NCBI GenBank assembly: GCA_012221805.1 | Contig: CP015195.1 | Coordinates: forward strand, 1,101,771 to 1,165,770 | DNA length: 64,000 bases | Direction: 5' to 3' | Source: Pasteurellaceae bacterium RH1A | Lineage (GTDB): Bacteria; Pseudomonadota; Gammaproteobacteria; Enterobacterales; Pasteurellaceae | Program-made: the position numbers and the translations under genes | Notes under the pieces: generated by a model | What the model saw: the letters and a program-made list of their open reading frames with translations, nothing else | Database searches by the model: none | Told to the model about the DNA's origin: nothing | Shown: positions 45,281 through 55,220 of the stretch, piece after piece | How the letters are laid out: every line of letters begins with the position of its first letter | Position numbering within the stretch: position 1 is the stretch's first letter

Positions 45281-45336
45281 GGAAGTGGATTGGAAGCTAC
45301 GATATATCAATAAACACAACATAGGAACAAAACACT

Positions 45337-46503
45337 ATGAATTTACACGAATATCAAGCAAAGCAGATCTTTGCACAATATAAATTACCTGTGGCTAAGG
45401 GCATTGCCTGTAAAACCGCAGAAGAAGCCGAAGCGGCGGTCAGCCAATTAGGTGGCGATGTTTGGGTGGCCAAGTGCCAGGTTCACGCAGGTGGCCGTGG
45501 TAAGGCCGGTGGCGTGAAATTGGTTAAAAGTGGCGCTGAGGCCAAGGAATTTGCCCAAAATTGGTTGGGTAAAAACTTGGTAACCTTCCAAACCGATGCC
45601 AACGGCCAGCCAGTTAATACCATCTATGTGGAAGAAGGCTCCAGCATTGATAAAGAATTATATCTAGGTGCAGTGATTGACCGCTCTTCCCAAAAAGTGG
45701 TCTTTATGGCCTCTAGTGCAGGCGGGATGAACATTGAAGAAGTGGCAGAGAAAACCCCGCATTTGCTCCATAAAATGCCAATCGACCCACTTGTAGGTGG
45801 TATGCCTTACCAAGGCCGTGAGCTGGCCTTTAAATTAGGCCTATCAGGCGACCAAGTTAAACAATTCACCCATATTTTTGTGCAACTAGCCAAACTCTTT
45901 GTGGAAAAAGACCTCGCCTTATTAGAGGTCAATCCATTAGTCACCACCAAAGATGGTGGCTTGCTCTGCTTAGATGCCAAAATGGTAGTTGATAGCAACG
46001 CCCTTTACCGTCACCCAGAACTCACCGCCTTCCACGATCCAAGCCAAAGCGATGCCCGTGAAGCGGAAGCTGAAAAACACCAGCTCAACTATGTGGCCTT
46101 AGATGGCAACATCGGCTGTATGGTAAACGGTGCAGGCCTTGCCATGGGTACCATGGACATCGTTAAACTCCACGGCGGCAAACCAGCCAACTTCCTTGAT
46201 GTGGGCGGCGGGGCAACCAAAGAGCGTGTGGCCGAAGCCTTTAAACTGATTTTATCTGACAGCAATGTGAAGGCCATTTTGGTTAATATCTTTGGCGGAA
46301 TCGTGCGTTGTGATCTCATTGCTGAAGGCATTATCGCAGCGGTAAACGAAGTTCACGTTGGCGTGCCAGTGGTGGTGCGACTCGAAGGTAACAATGCCGA
46401 ACTTGGGCGTGAAATTTTAGCGAAAAGCGGACTTAGCATTTTAGCGGCCAGCACCTTAACGGAAGCCGCACAGTTAGCAGTGAAATCAGCGGAGGGCAAA
46501 TAA
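45337..46503 (+). CDS. sucC: succinyl-CoA synthetase beta subunit
   Basis: SucC is the ATP-grasp subunit of succinyl-CoA synthetase (ADP-forming), which makes ATP from succinyl-CoA. The 388-residue protein begins '[21 protein letters not shown]' and has '[20 protein letters not shown]' (about 43-62), '[33 protein letters not shown]' (metal and nucleotide site) and '[17 protein letters not shown]'. sucD starts one base after its stop. The insertion of an IS and a palindromic repeat separates it from sucAB, so it may need its own promoter in 45281-45336 or read-through from the IS. Confidence 0.97.
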   Translation: MNLHEYQAKQIFAQYKLPVAKGIACKTAEEAEAAVSQLGGDVWVAKCQVHAGGRGKAGGVKLVKSGAEAKEFAQNWLGKNLVTFQTDANGQPVNTIYVEEGSSIDKELYLGAVIDRSSQKVVFMASSAGGMNIEEVAEKTPHLLHKMPIDPLVGGMPYQGRELAFKLGLSGDQVKQFTHIFVQLAKLFVEKDLALLEVNPLVTTKDGGLLCLDAKMVVDSNALYRHPELTAFHDPSQSDAREAEAEKHQLNYVALDGNIGCMVNGAGLAMGTMDIVKLHGGKPANFLDVGGGATKERVAEAFKLILSDSNVKAILVNIFGGIVRCDLIAEGIIAAVNEVHVGVPVVVRLEGNNAELGREILAKSGLSILAASTLTEAAQLAVKSAEGK

Positions 46504-46504
46504 G

Positions 46505-47377
46505 ATGTCAATTTTAATCAATAAAAATACCAAGGTTATTTGCCAGGGTTTCACAGGCGGTCAAGGCACTTTCCACAGCGAACAGGCTCTGGCCTACGGC
46601 ACAAACTTGGTTGGCGGCGTATCGCCAAACAAGGGCGGCACTACCCATTTAGGCTTGCCTGTTTTTAACACTGTGCGTGAAGCCGTAGAAGCCACAGGGG
46701 CAACTGCAACAGTGATTTATGTGCCAGCCGCAGGTTGTAAGGATGCCATTTTAGAAGCCGTAGATGCTGGCATTGAGCTGGTGGTGTGTATTACAGAAGG
46801 CATTCCAACCCTAGATATGCTGGAAGTTAAACAACGCCTCAACCAAACAGGCGTGCGGATGATCGGCCCTAACTGCCCAGGTGTGATTACCCCTGATGAG
46901 TGCAAAATCGGCATTATGCCAGGCCACATTCACAAGAAAGGCTCGATCGGTATCGTTTCCCGCTCTGGTACACTCACCTATGAAGCGGTGAAACAAACCA
47001 CTGACGAGGGCTTTGGCCAATCCACCTGTGTGGGTATCGGCGGCGACCCAATCCCAGGCTCAAACTTCATCGACATCCTCAAGCTCTTCCAAGAAGATCC
47101 TGAAACTGAAGCCATTGTGATGATCGGCGAAATCGGTGGCTCAGCTGAAGAAGAAGCGGCTGCCTTTATCAAGGCCAACGTGACCAAGCCTGTGGTCAGC
47201 TACATCGCAGGTGTGACTGCACCAAAAGGCAAGCGGATGGGCCACGCAGGGGCCATTATCTCGGGCGGCAAGGGTACAGCAGATGAGAAGTTTAAGGCTT
47301 TAGAAGATGCCGGTGTCACCACGGTTCGCAGCCTGGCAGAAATTGGTTCTGCCTTGAGAAAGGTCTTGAATAAGTAG
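46505..47377 (+). CDS. sucD: succinyl-CoA synthetase alpha subunit
   Basis: SucD carries the CoA site and the phospho-histidine of succinyl-CoA synthetase. The 290-residue protein has the Rossmann start '[40 protein letters not shown]', '[24 protein letters not shown]', '[11 protein letters not shown]' and the phosphorylated His in '[19 protein letters not shown]' (about 246). It is directly behind sucC. It is followed by an uptake-word terminator and then a second terminator 140 bp further on, with a gap that could hold a small RNA. Confidence 0.97.
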   Translation: MSILINKNTKVICQGFTGGQGTFHSEQALAYGTNLVGGVSPNKGGTTHLGLPVFNTVREAVEATGATATVIYVPAAGCKDAILEAVDAGIELVVCITEGIPTLDMLEVKQRLNQTGVRMIGPNCPGVITPDECKIGIMPGHIHKKGSIGIVSRSGTLTYEAVKQTTDEGFGQSTCVGIGGDPIPGSNFIDILKLFQEDPETEAIVMIGEIGGSAEEEAAAFIKANVTKPVVSYIAGVTAPKGKRMGHAGAIISGGKGTADEKFKALEDAGVTTVRSLAEIGSALRKVLNK

Positions 47378-47391
47378 GCCTGACTTAGCTC

Positions 47392-47453
47392 ACAAGCGGT
47401 CAAGATTTTCCTAAAATTTGCAAAAAGAGGGAAAATCTTGGCCGCTTGTTTTT
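47392..47453 (+). terminator. sucCD terminator built from paired uptake words
   Basis: ACAAGCGGTCAAGATTTTC and GAAAATCTTGGCCGCTTGT pair over 19 bases with one mismatch, followed by TTTTT. It lies 15 bp after the sucD stop codon. Both arms carry the uptake word or a one-base variant. Confidence 0.85.
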
Positions 47454-47500
47454 AGCACTGACAGCCTCTTTGCCTTAAGGAAAAAATCTTTTCACTTTTT

Positions 47501-47630
47501 TTGAACCTTTCTTAAAAGCCCTAGTCTGATAGATTGCTAGATGCTTCCATACAGATTCAGATTAGCAAGTTTTTTTCATTTCCTTAAGTAGACCTCCGCC
47601 CGATACTGATTTTGGTATCGGGCTTTTTTT
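47501..47630 (+). ncRNA. candidate small RNA downstream of sucD
   Basis: A strong intrinsic terminator (GCCCGATAC / GTATCGGGC, 47598-47623, then seven T) stands 145 bp after the sucCD terminator with no gene in between. The gap holds a possible -35 TTGAAC (47501-47506) and weak -10 candidates (TAGTCT 47522, TCTGAT 47525). A transcript of about 90-100 nt would end in a GC stem and a U-tail, as Hfq-dependent RNAs do. In E. coli an RNA (SdhX) comes from the end of the sdh-suc operon; analogy only. Confidence 0.4.
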
Positions 47631-48408
47631 ATGGTGTCAAAACCCGCTGGATGGCTCGCACCACGGCATCCGGTTTTTCGGCATGAACCCAGTGATCGGC
47701 ATTGCTGACCACAAAGGACTTGGCTTGAGGGAACTGGGCTAAAATGCTGGCCGTGTCTTTTTCCTGAATATAATCAGAAAGCGCCCCTTTGATAAAGAGG
47801 GTAGGCAGCTCGACCTTGACCGGCTGCCAGTCCATAAGATGGGCATACTGATCTTTAAGGCCGCTTAGATTGAAGCGGAAGCGGTCGGGGCTTTCAGGAT
47901 CAAAGGCCTTGAGCATAAATTGCTGCACGCCTTCATCAGTAATATGCTCTGCCATGACTTCTTTGGCGGCCTGGCGGCTGGTTGAGCCGGCGGCTTTTAC
48001 GGCAAAAAGCCCAGCAAAAAAGGTATTATGACGGTTAAGCGGGTAGGCGATGGGGGCGATGTCGATCACGATCAGTTGCTCAATCAGATCTGGAGCGATG
48101 TCTGCCAATTTCATGGCCGTTTTGCCCCCCATAGAGTGGCCAATAACCGTGCATTTTGCAAGATTTAGCGTTTTCAACACCGCTTGCACGTCCTGGGCCA
48201 TAAGCTCATAGTTCATTTGAGGGCTGTGGAAGGAACGGCCGTGGTTACGCAGATCCAGGCGGAGGATGTCGTAATCCTCGGCAAAGGCCCGGGCAATCAC
48301 GCCAAGATTGTTCATATCGCCAAAGAGGCCGTGGATGAAAACCAAGCAGCCTTTTGAGGCTTGGCTGGATTTTTGGAATTGGTAGTTTAAAAGCATCGTC
48401 TCTTGCAT
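47629..48408 (-). CDS. ybfF: alpha/beta-hydrolase esterase YbfF type
   Basis: This is a 259-residue alpha/beta hydrolase of the YbfF type, with esterase activity on acyl-CoA or short esters in E. coli. The oxyanion/His-Gly motif is 'LVFIHGLFGDMNNLGVIARAFAEDYDILRLDLRNHGRS', the nucleophile elbow 'VIGHSMGGKTAMKLA' (Ser near 98) and the catalytic His is in 'VSNADHWVHAEKPDAV'. Next to it is seqA, in opposite orientation, as in enteric bacteria (ybfF-seqA). The start at 48408 has TAGGACAATCT upstream. Confidence 0.92.
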   Translation of the reverse strand: MQETMLLNYQFQKSSQASKGCLVFIHGLFGDMNNLGVIARAFAEDYDILRLDLRNHGRSFHSPQMNYELMAQDVQAVLKTLNLAKCTVIGHSMGGKTAMKLADIAPDLIEQLIVIDIAPIAYPLNRHNTFFAGLFAVKAAGSTSRQAAKEVMAEHITDEGVQQFMLKAFDPESPDRFRFNLSGLKDQYAHLMDWQPVKVELPTLFIKGALSDYIQEKDTASILAQFPQAKSFVVSNADHWVHAEKPDAVVRAIQRVLTP

Positions 48409-48516
48409 AGATTGTCCTAAATTTATTCAAATATGTGGCAGAGGAAGTGTTAAATCCATGATTATTGCGTATAATGCCTAGAATTTTTTTGTAATCAAGC
48501 TGTGAGAGAAAAAACG

Positions 48517-49095
48517 ATGAAAAAAATCGAAATTGATGACGAACTTTATCACTATATTGCCAGCCGAACCCAAGCCATCGGCGAAACGGCTTCCGATATT
48601 TTACGCCGTTTGCTCCGCCTGCCAGCCAGCCCCCAGCCCTTTGTGCTGGTGCAAGAAAATACCATCAACGAACTCAAGGCCCTGGCCAAGCCAGCTGCCA
48701 AAAAGCAGCCGACCGAAATTGTGGACAAGGCCAGCGACTTTGACAAGGGCGTGAAACGTATTGAGCAGCTTTTGAAATCTGAACATTTCGTGAGCCAAAC
48801 CAAAAACGTACAGCGTTTTTTGATGCTCTTAAGCGTGCTTTATCGCTCCAACCCCGAAGCCTTTGCTCAAGCGGCCGAAGGTATTCAGGGCAGCGAACGC
48901 CGCTATTTCGCCCGTGATGAAGCCAGTATTTTGGCTTCCGGTAGCAGTGCCAAGGCCAAGCTTATTCCAGATTCGCCTTATTGGGTCATTACCAATAACA
49001 ATACCGAACGCAAGGGGCGGATTTTGGTGCATATTATGGGTGAGATGAAATACCCTCAGCACTTGGTTGATAAGATTCGGGCCTTGTTTTACTAG
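48517..49095 (+). CDS. seqA: negative modulator of replication initiation SeqA
   Basis: SeqA binds hemimethylated GATC sites, sequesters oriC and organises new DNA. The 192-residue protein has the N-terminal oligomerisation helix 'KKIEIDDELYHYIASRTQAIGETASDILRRLLRL' (1-35) and the C-terminal DNA-binding domain 'VQRFLMLLSVLYRSNPEAFAQAAEGIQGSERRYFARDEASIL...GSSAKAKLIPDSPYWVITNNNTERKGRIL'. The start at 48517 follows GAGAGAAAAAACG. Presence of SeqA implies Dam methylation, and with MukFE it marks the gammaproteobacterial chromosome-organisation set. Confidence 0.95.
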   Translation: MKKIEIDDELYHYIASRTQAIGETASDILRRLLRLPASPQPFVLVQENTINELKALAKPAAKKQPTEIVDKASDFDKGVKRIEQLLKSEHFVSQTKNVQRFLMLLSVLYRSNPEAFAQAAEGIQGSERRYFARDEASILASGSSAKAKLIPDSPYWVITNNNTERKGRILVHIMGEMKYPQHLVDKIRALFY

Positions 49096-49106
49096 CCTAC
49101 CTTGAT

Positions 49107-49172
49107 GATGGCGCCAGCCTCTAGGCTGGTGCCAATAGATTATCAGGCACCAGCCTGGAGGCTGGCGCCATC
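49107..49172. repeat. REP/BIME-like palindromic doublet, copy 5
   Basis: GATGGCGCCAGCCTCTAGGC and the mirrored CAGCCTGGAGGCTGGCGCC lie between seqA and menE. The two halves are inverted repeats of each other, and each half is itself a hairpin. Confidence 0.8.
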
Positions 49173-49197
49173 TTTGGCCTACACATAGATTGCAAAA

Positions 49198-50598
49198 ATG
49201 ACCATTCCCTCTTCCGCCTTCCCTCTCCTTTATTGGGCAGCCCTCAAATCTGCCGAGACAGCACTTGTGTGGCATAAGGCAGAAGAGGATGATCTTTCTC
49301 TTCCTTCCCAGCTTTCCTGGCAGGACTTATCTTGCCTGGCGGTCAAAATCGCCCAGGGCCTGCCTGACAATGCCCAGATTATTGCCTACTCTGGCCGGCA
49401 TAAGTTCTTGGGCCTCTTGGCCTATTTAAGTGTCTTGGTGGCCCAGAAGCAGATTTTGGGGCTAAACCCCAGCCTCAAGGCGGGGCAGCTTGAGCAGATC
49501 TTGCAAGATAACCAAGTCGATTTCCTGCTGACAGACAGCCAGGTCGCAAGCCTGCTTGAGCAAGGTAATCTAGCCTTCAGGCTGCCTCACTATGATCTTA
49601 GCCAGCCTGCAACACTCACGCTCACATCAGGTTCTTCCGGCCAACCTAAGGCGGTGGTGCATTCGGTGCAAAACCACTTAGACAATGCCCAAGGCGTTTG
49701 CCAGCTTATGGATTTTACCGCTTCCAACCAGTGGCTGCTTAGCCTGCCGCTTTTTCATGTGTCAGGCCAGGGCATTGTTTGGCGCTGGCTCTTGCAGGGG
49801 GCTTGCTTGGTGCTTGAGGAAGATAAGGAGAGGCTTTGGCAGACCTTGGCTACGGTGAGCCACGCCTCTTTAGTCCCCACCCAGCTTCAACGTTATTTGC
49901 AAAAAAAGCAAGAAAATCAACCGCTTGCCCAACATATTCTCTTGGGCGGAGCCTCCATTCCCAATGAGCTGATTGAAGCCGCCCAGGCCCAAGGCATTGA
50001 GACCTACGCAGGCTACGGCATGACCGAAATGGCCTCCACCATTTGCGCCAGCCAAAATCAATTAAATCATGTTGGCGAACCATTGGCTGGCCGTGAAGTC
50101 TGTATAAGGGAGAGTGAAATTTGGGTGCGGGGGGCAGGCCTGGGTTTGGGCTACTGGTTAGGCGGCCAAATTGTTCCGCTGACCAATCAGGCCGGCTGGC
50201 TGCAAACTAAGGACAGGGGAGAGTGGATGCCTGATGGCAAACTCAAGGTTACCGGCCGTCTGGATAATATGTTTATTTCAGGTGGGGAGAACATTCAGCC
50301 CGAAGCCCTGGAGCAAAGCCTCTTTCAATCTGGCCTGGTGGAAACCTGTTTTATTGTGCCCCTGCCTGATGCCGAATTTGGCCAGCGGCCGGTGGCTTTG
50401 GTCGATTTTAAGGAGGCCTTTAGCCCGCAAGCGGTGCAAAAATTGCAAAACTTTGCAAGTGAGCGGCTGGAAGGTTTCAAACAACCCATGGCCTATCTGC
50501 CGCTTGAAAGCGAGAAATGGCAGCAGGGCGGGATCAAGATTTCACGCAAGCAATTAACCCAATATGCAAAACAGATTTTAGAAAAAGATGAAGATTAG
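49198..50598 (+). CDS. menE: o-succinylbenzoate-CoA ligase
   Basis: MenE is an acyl-adenylating (ANL) enzyme that makes OSB-CoA in menaquinone synthesis. The 466-residue protein has the P-loop-like motif 'LTLTSGSSGQPKAVVHSV' (about 140-157), 'GGASIPNELIEAAQAQGIETYAGYGMTEMASTI' (A3-A5, about 258-290), 'LQTKDRGEWMPDGKLKVTGRLDNMFISGGENIQPEALE' (hinge region) and the C-terminal lysine 'GGIKISRKQL'. The last 11 bases overlap the next gene's start. menA is also in the window but not linked. Confidence 0.92.
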   Translation: MTIPSSAFPLLYWAALKSAETALVWHKAEEDDLSLPSQLSWQDLSCLAVKIAQGLPDNAQIIAYSGRHKFLGLLAYLSVLVAQKQILGLNPSLKAGQLEQILQDNQVDFLLTDSQVASLLEQGNLAFRLPHYDLSQPATLTLTSGSSGQPKAVVHSVQNHLDNAQGVCQLMDFTASNQWLLSLPLFHVSGQGIVWRWLLQGACLVLEEDKERLWQTLATVSHASLVPTQLQRYLQKKQENQPLAQHILLGGASIPNELIEAAQAQGIETYAGYGMTEMASTICASQNQLNHVGEPLAGREVCIRESEIWVRGAGLGLGYWLGGQIVPLTNQAGWLQTKDRGEWMPDGKLKVTGRLDNMFISGGENIQPEALEQSLFQSGLVETCFIVPLPDAEFGQRPVALVDFKEAFSPQAVQKLQNFASERLEGFKQPMAYLPLESEKWQQGGIKISRKQLTQYAKQILEKDED

Positions 50599-53500
50599 AC
50601 AGTATTTTTTCCTTTCCCTCTTTTGGGCCTGGTTTAGCACCAGCGCTTTGGCTGCCCCTGAAAATGTGGTCAGCGAAAGCGATCTACAAAGCCAGATTGA
50701 CAGCATCAAGAATAGCTTGAGCGGTGAGAGTGCCAACAACAAGGAGGCTGAAGTCACCCTTTCTTTTTTGGAAAAGGCCAAGGTTGAGCAAAAAAATATC
50801 GCCGAGCTGGAAAAGAATATCAAGGGATCGCCCCAGCGCATCGACAGCCTACAGGCCGACATTCAATCCCTAAAGGCCCAGATTGATACGGTTTCCAGCC
50901 AGGATTTTGAAAGCCTGTCTGTGCTAGAGTTAGAAACACGCCAAAAAGAATTGCAGAAGAAGGTGCAAGACCTACAAGCGGCCAATGCAAGTGCTAATAA
51001 CCGCTATTTACTGGATACGGCTTACCAAAATAAGAGCAAGAATGAAGAGCGTATTCAGGAAATTATCAATATCTTATCGGATGAGGAAACCAATAAGGCC
51101 ACCCGTGATCGCCTAGTGGCCGAAATTGATTATTTGGAATTAAATAATAAATACCATCTCTTAATTACCCAAAATAACGAGCTTTTATCTTTATTAACGG
51201 AAACCGCCCGCAATAGGGATATTTTAGAGCTGCAATTAGTACAAAAACAGGTTGTTAGCCTCCAGGAGATGCTCAACCAAAAACGCTTGGCTCAATCCGA
51301 GGCCCAGGCCCAGCAAATTGCCAACCAGCAATCGCAAAAAAATGTTAAAAACCCGATTTTAAAGAAAGAGCTAGAAGAAAACAGCAAATTAAGCCAATTA
51401 TTATTAGATCAAACCCAAAAATTAAATAGTCTGTCCCAGGATAATTTGCGGATTAACAGTATTTTCGACAGCCTGTCCCAAACCAAGCGTAATATTGATG
51501 AACAGATCAGCGCCCTGCAAGGCACGCTGGTGCTGTCTCGCATTATCAATCAGCAGAAAAGCGCCCTGCCAACCGAGCAGCTTATTCAAGACTTGGCCAA
51601 GGATATTGGTAATCTGCGGGTCATGATCTTTGAATTTTCCCAACAGCGGGATGAGCTTTATAATATTTCGGAGGTTATCAATAAAACCGAGCGAGAGCAG
51701 TTTTCTATTTTTAGTGAAGAAGAACGCAAAACCTTTGAGGATATTTTAGAAGAACGCAAAACCCTCTTAAATGATTTAATTAAAACCCTCAATAATGAAT
51801 TAAATATTTCCAATAGCATTGAAGCTACTCAACGTCAGGTCACTTCTATCAGTGAAGCCTTGCAAAATAAATTAGAGCAGCAAAGTTTCTGGGTAAAAAG
51901 CAATAACCCCATGAATTTAACCTGGCTGGAACAATTCCCTGATTTAGCCATTAAGGAAATTCGGGAACTGACCAAATATGTGGGCTTTGAAAACCTCAAT
52001 GCCAATATTCTGCCTATTTTGGTTTTTGAACTGGTCTTGCTCTTATTTTACGGCCTGATTGTTTGGAACAAGCCACGGATTAAACAGCGTTTGGCTTCCA
52101 TCAACCAAAAGGTGAATACGCTCAAGAACGACAGCCATTGGCACACGCCAGAGGCCATGATTTGGACGCTGATTTTGGCTGTGCCCAGCACCCTTTTATT
52201 TGTTATCGGCTATACCCTGGCCCTTAGCCTCTTCTTCCAAGATCTCTTGGCCGGCTGGGAATGGGTAACCAAAATCACCATGTACTGGTTCTTCTTCGCC
52301 ACGGTCTTATCGCTTTTACGCCCGAATGGCCTGGCCTACCGCCACTTCGGTATGCCCCAGGAGAGTAACCAGGTCTTCCACCGTATTATCAAGCAATCCA
52401 CCTGGATTGTGGGGCTTTTGGTGGTCTCTTCGGTCTTTGCCCAGGTGGAAATCATCGGCTTTACCAACGATGTGATAGGCCAAGTAGTGACCATTATCGC
52501 CCTGGCCCTCTGCCTCTTGGTGGTGCGGCCCTTGCTGGATCGGGGTATTAACGAATATCAAAACGCCAAAACTGAAGACGGCACCAAGCGCAGCATCAGC
52601 CTCTTTAACCTGCTCCGCCTAATTCTTATTATTGTGCCGATTAGTTTGATTGTTTTAATCGTGCTAGGCTATTACTATACGGCAGTTTATTTGATTGACC
52701 ACCTGCTTAATAGTTACTTTGTTGCCTTAATTTGGGTCTTTGGCCGCTACTTTGCCTACCGTTCTCTGACCATTTCCTCCCGTCGTATGGCCTACCGCCG
52801 CTTGCAGGAGAAACGCCAGAAGATCAAGGAGCAAATGCTAGAAGCCGGCAACAGTGAGCCAACCAAGAACGAAGAAGAAGCCATCAAGATTTCAACCGTA
52901 AACCAGCAGATCTTCCGCATGGCCGACTTGATTGGCTGGGCGGTCTTGATTGCCTCCCTTTATGCTATTTGGTCGGATCTGATCAGTGTGGCCTACTACC
53001 TAGACGGCGTGATTTTGTGGGAACACAATGATGGCAACAAGTTGGAATCTATCACCCTGCTCAACCTTATGCGGGCACTTATGTATGTGGTGGGAACCTA
53101 TGTGCTGGTCAAAAATATTGCCGGGATCTTGGAGGTCACCTTCTTCTCCCGTCTCAAGCTGGCGACAGGAACGGGGCATACTCTAACAGCAGTGCTGACC
53201 TATGTTATCATCACCTTGGGCAGCATCTTGGCCTTTACTTCGCTGGGGATTTCCTGGGCAAGATCCAATGGGTCTTCACCGCGCTCTCAGTCGGTTTAGG
53301 TTTCGGGGTACGGGAGATTTTCGGCAGCTTTGTATCGGGCACTATCTTGCTCTTTGAACGCCCAATTCGAGTGGGGGATAAGGTCACCGTTGGCCAATAT
53401 ACGGGCGTGATCACCAAAATCCGCCTGCGCTCGACCACGTTGTTAGATTCGGATAACATGGAGGTTGTCCTGCCCAACCAGGCCTTTGTGACCGACCGTT

Positions 53501-53877
53501 TTATTAACTGGACGCTTAATAACACCGTGACCCGTATTAAATTTGTGGTTAATGTGGACTATGAGGCTGATCTCAAACTGGTTCGCCGCCTGCTGCTTCA
53601 AGCTGCTGAGGAGGCCCCGAAGGTGATGCAGGATCAGAAGGACTTTGCACCAGATATTTACCTCAAGGGCTACCATGAAAACGCCTTAACCCACGAATTA
53701 GTGGTTCATGTGCCTGAAATTGGTGATCGCACCAGTACGGAAAACTTCCTCTATTACCGCATCACCGAACTCTTGACTCAGCACAAGATTAAGCTGGCCT
53801 TTAAGCAGTTGGATGTTAATATTCAGGAGAGTGAAAAGGCTCAGGCCTTGCCAAATCAAGCCATACAAGCGGGTTAA
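50588..53877 (+). pseudogene. MscK/MscM-type mechanosensitive channel, copy 1, frameshifted
   Basis: Large MscS-family channels have a signal peptide, a long periplasmic coiled coil, up to eleven helices and a C-terminal MscS pore domain. Here the frame runs 903 codons from 50588 and ends in 'FTSLGISWARSNGSSPRSQSV', where the paralogue at 55221 reads 'FSTLGMSWSKLQWLFAALSVGLGFG'. Adding one A near 53259-53262 restores 'SWAKIQWVFTALSVGLGFGVREIFGSFVSG' and joins the rest, to 53877 (RPIRVGDKVTVGQYTGVI...). A start at 53347 would give only the MscS end. Without correction the channel lacks its pore. Gene decay with a backup copy is plausible; an assembly error is possible. Confidence 0.85.
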
Positions 53878-53924
53878 AAAAAGCAAAAACTTGCAAATAT
53901 GTAGGGGCGATTTATCGCTTAAAA

Positions 53925-53986
53925 GATGGCGCCAGCCTCCAGGCTGGTGCCCAATCCTAAGCACCAGCCTGGAGGCTGGCGCTATC
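53925..53986. repeat. REP/BIME-like palindromic doublet, copy 6
   Basis: GATGGCGCCAGCCTCCAGGC and GCACCAGCCTGGAGGCTGGC face each other in front of aroC. This copy and the one behind aroC (55116) are nearly identical, so recombination between them could flip or remove aroC. Confidence 0.8.
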
Positions 53987-54022
53987 AATAATGAGATATA
54001 AATAACAAAAAGGAAAAACACA

Positions 54023-55105
54023 ATGTCAGGAAATTCAATCGGACAAGTCTTCAAAGTCACCACCTTCGGGGAATCCCACGGGATTGCCCTGGGTTGTATC
54101 GTGGACGGCGTGCCGCCTAATATGGCCCTTTCCGAGGCCGATCTACAACCCGATCTAGACCGCCGCAAGCCCGGCACTTCCCGCTACACTACACCCCGCC
54201 GGGAAGATGATGAGGTGCAGATTTTATCAGGCGTCTTTGAGGGCAAGACCACCGGCACCAGCATTGGCCTTATCATCAAAAATGGTGACCAACGCTCCAA
54301 GGACTATGGCGACATCATGGACAAGTACCGCCCTGGCCATGCTGATTTTACCTACCAGCAAAAATATGGCATTCGGGACTACCGAGGCGGTGGTCGTTCT
54401 TCTGCCCGTGAAACCGCCATGCGGGTGGCCGCCGGCGCCATTGCCAAGAAATACCTGCGGGAGCAGTTCGGCATAGAGGTGCGGGGCTACCTGTCCCAAA
54501 TCGGCTCGGTTAAGATTGATCCGCAAACTGTGGCCAAAATTGAAGCCATTGACTGGCAGGCGGTGAATTCTAATCCCTTTTTCTGCCCAGATCCGCAAGC
54601 GGTCGAGCAGTTTGATGAGCTGATTCGAGAGCTCAAAAAAGAGGGCAATTCCATCGGGGCCAAATTAACCGTAATTGCCGAGAATGTACCCGTTGGCCTG
54701 GGCGAGCCTGTTTTTGACCGCTTGGATGCGGATTTGGCCCACGCCCTAATGTCCATCAATGCGGTAAAAGGCGTGGAAATTGGCGATGGTTTTGCTGTGG
54801 TAGAGCAGAAGGGTTCTGAACATCGGGATGAAATGACCCCAGAGGGTTTTTGTTCCAACCACGCAGGTGGGATCTTGGGTGGCATTAGTTCAGGCCAGCC
54901 TATTATTGCCCATATTGTCCTGAAACCAACTTCCAGCATTACCGTGCCGGGCCGTAGTGTTAATATCCATAATGAGCCTGTGGAGCTTATCACAAAAGGC
55001 CGCCACGACCCTTGCGTAGGCATTCGAGCTGTACCCATTGCCGAGGCCATGATGGCCATTGTGCTTTTAGATCATTTGCTGCGCCATAAGGCACAATGTC
55101 GTTAA
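54023..55105 (+). CDS. aroC: chorismate synthase
   Basis: AroC makes chorismate from EPSP with reduced FMN, the last step of the shikimate pathway. The 360-residue protein has '[28 protein letters not shown]' (first His, about 17), '[37 protein letters not shown]' (about 103-139), and near the end '[16 protein letters not shown]', 'KPTSSI' and '[18 protein letters not shown]'. It is followed in many enterics by mepA; here a mechanosensitive channel gene lies between the two. Two similar REP doublets frame it. Confidence 0.97.
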   Translation: MSGNSIGQVFKVTTFGESHGIALGCIVDGVPPNMALSEADLQPDLDRRKPGTSRYTTPRREDDEVQILSGVFEGKTTGTSIGLIIKNGDQRSKDYGDIMDKYRPGHADFTYQQKYGIRDYRGGGRSSARETAMRVAAGAIAKKYLREQFGIEVRGYLSQIGSVKIDPQTVAKIEAIDWQAVNSNPFFCPDPQAVEQFDELIRELKKEGNSIGAKLTVIAENVPVGLGEPVFDRLDADLAHALMSINAVKGVEIGDGFAVVEQKGSEHRDEMTPEGFCSNHAGGILGGISSGQPIIAHIVLKPTSSITVPGRSVNIHNEPVELITKGRHDPCVGIRAVPIAEAMMAIVLLDHLLRHKAQCR

Positions 55106-55115
55106 GATGAACTAA

Positions 55116-55176
55116 GATGGCGCCAGCCTCCAGGCTGGTGCCAAAATTATAAGCACCAGCCTGGAGGCTGGCGCTA
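55116..55176. repeat. REP/BIME-like palindromic doublet, copy 7
   Basis: GATGGCGCCAGCCTCCAGGC, a short AT spacer, then GCACCAGCCTGGAGGCTGGC. It lies between aroC and the second channel gene. It is almost the same as the copy before aroC. Confidence 0.8.
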
Positions 55177-55220
55177 GCATGTTTTAGATATAAACAAACA
55201 ACAAAGGAGAAAAGCGCCGA

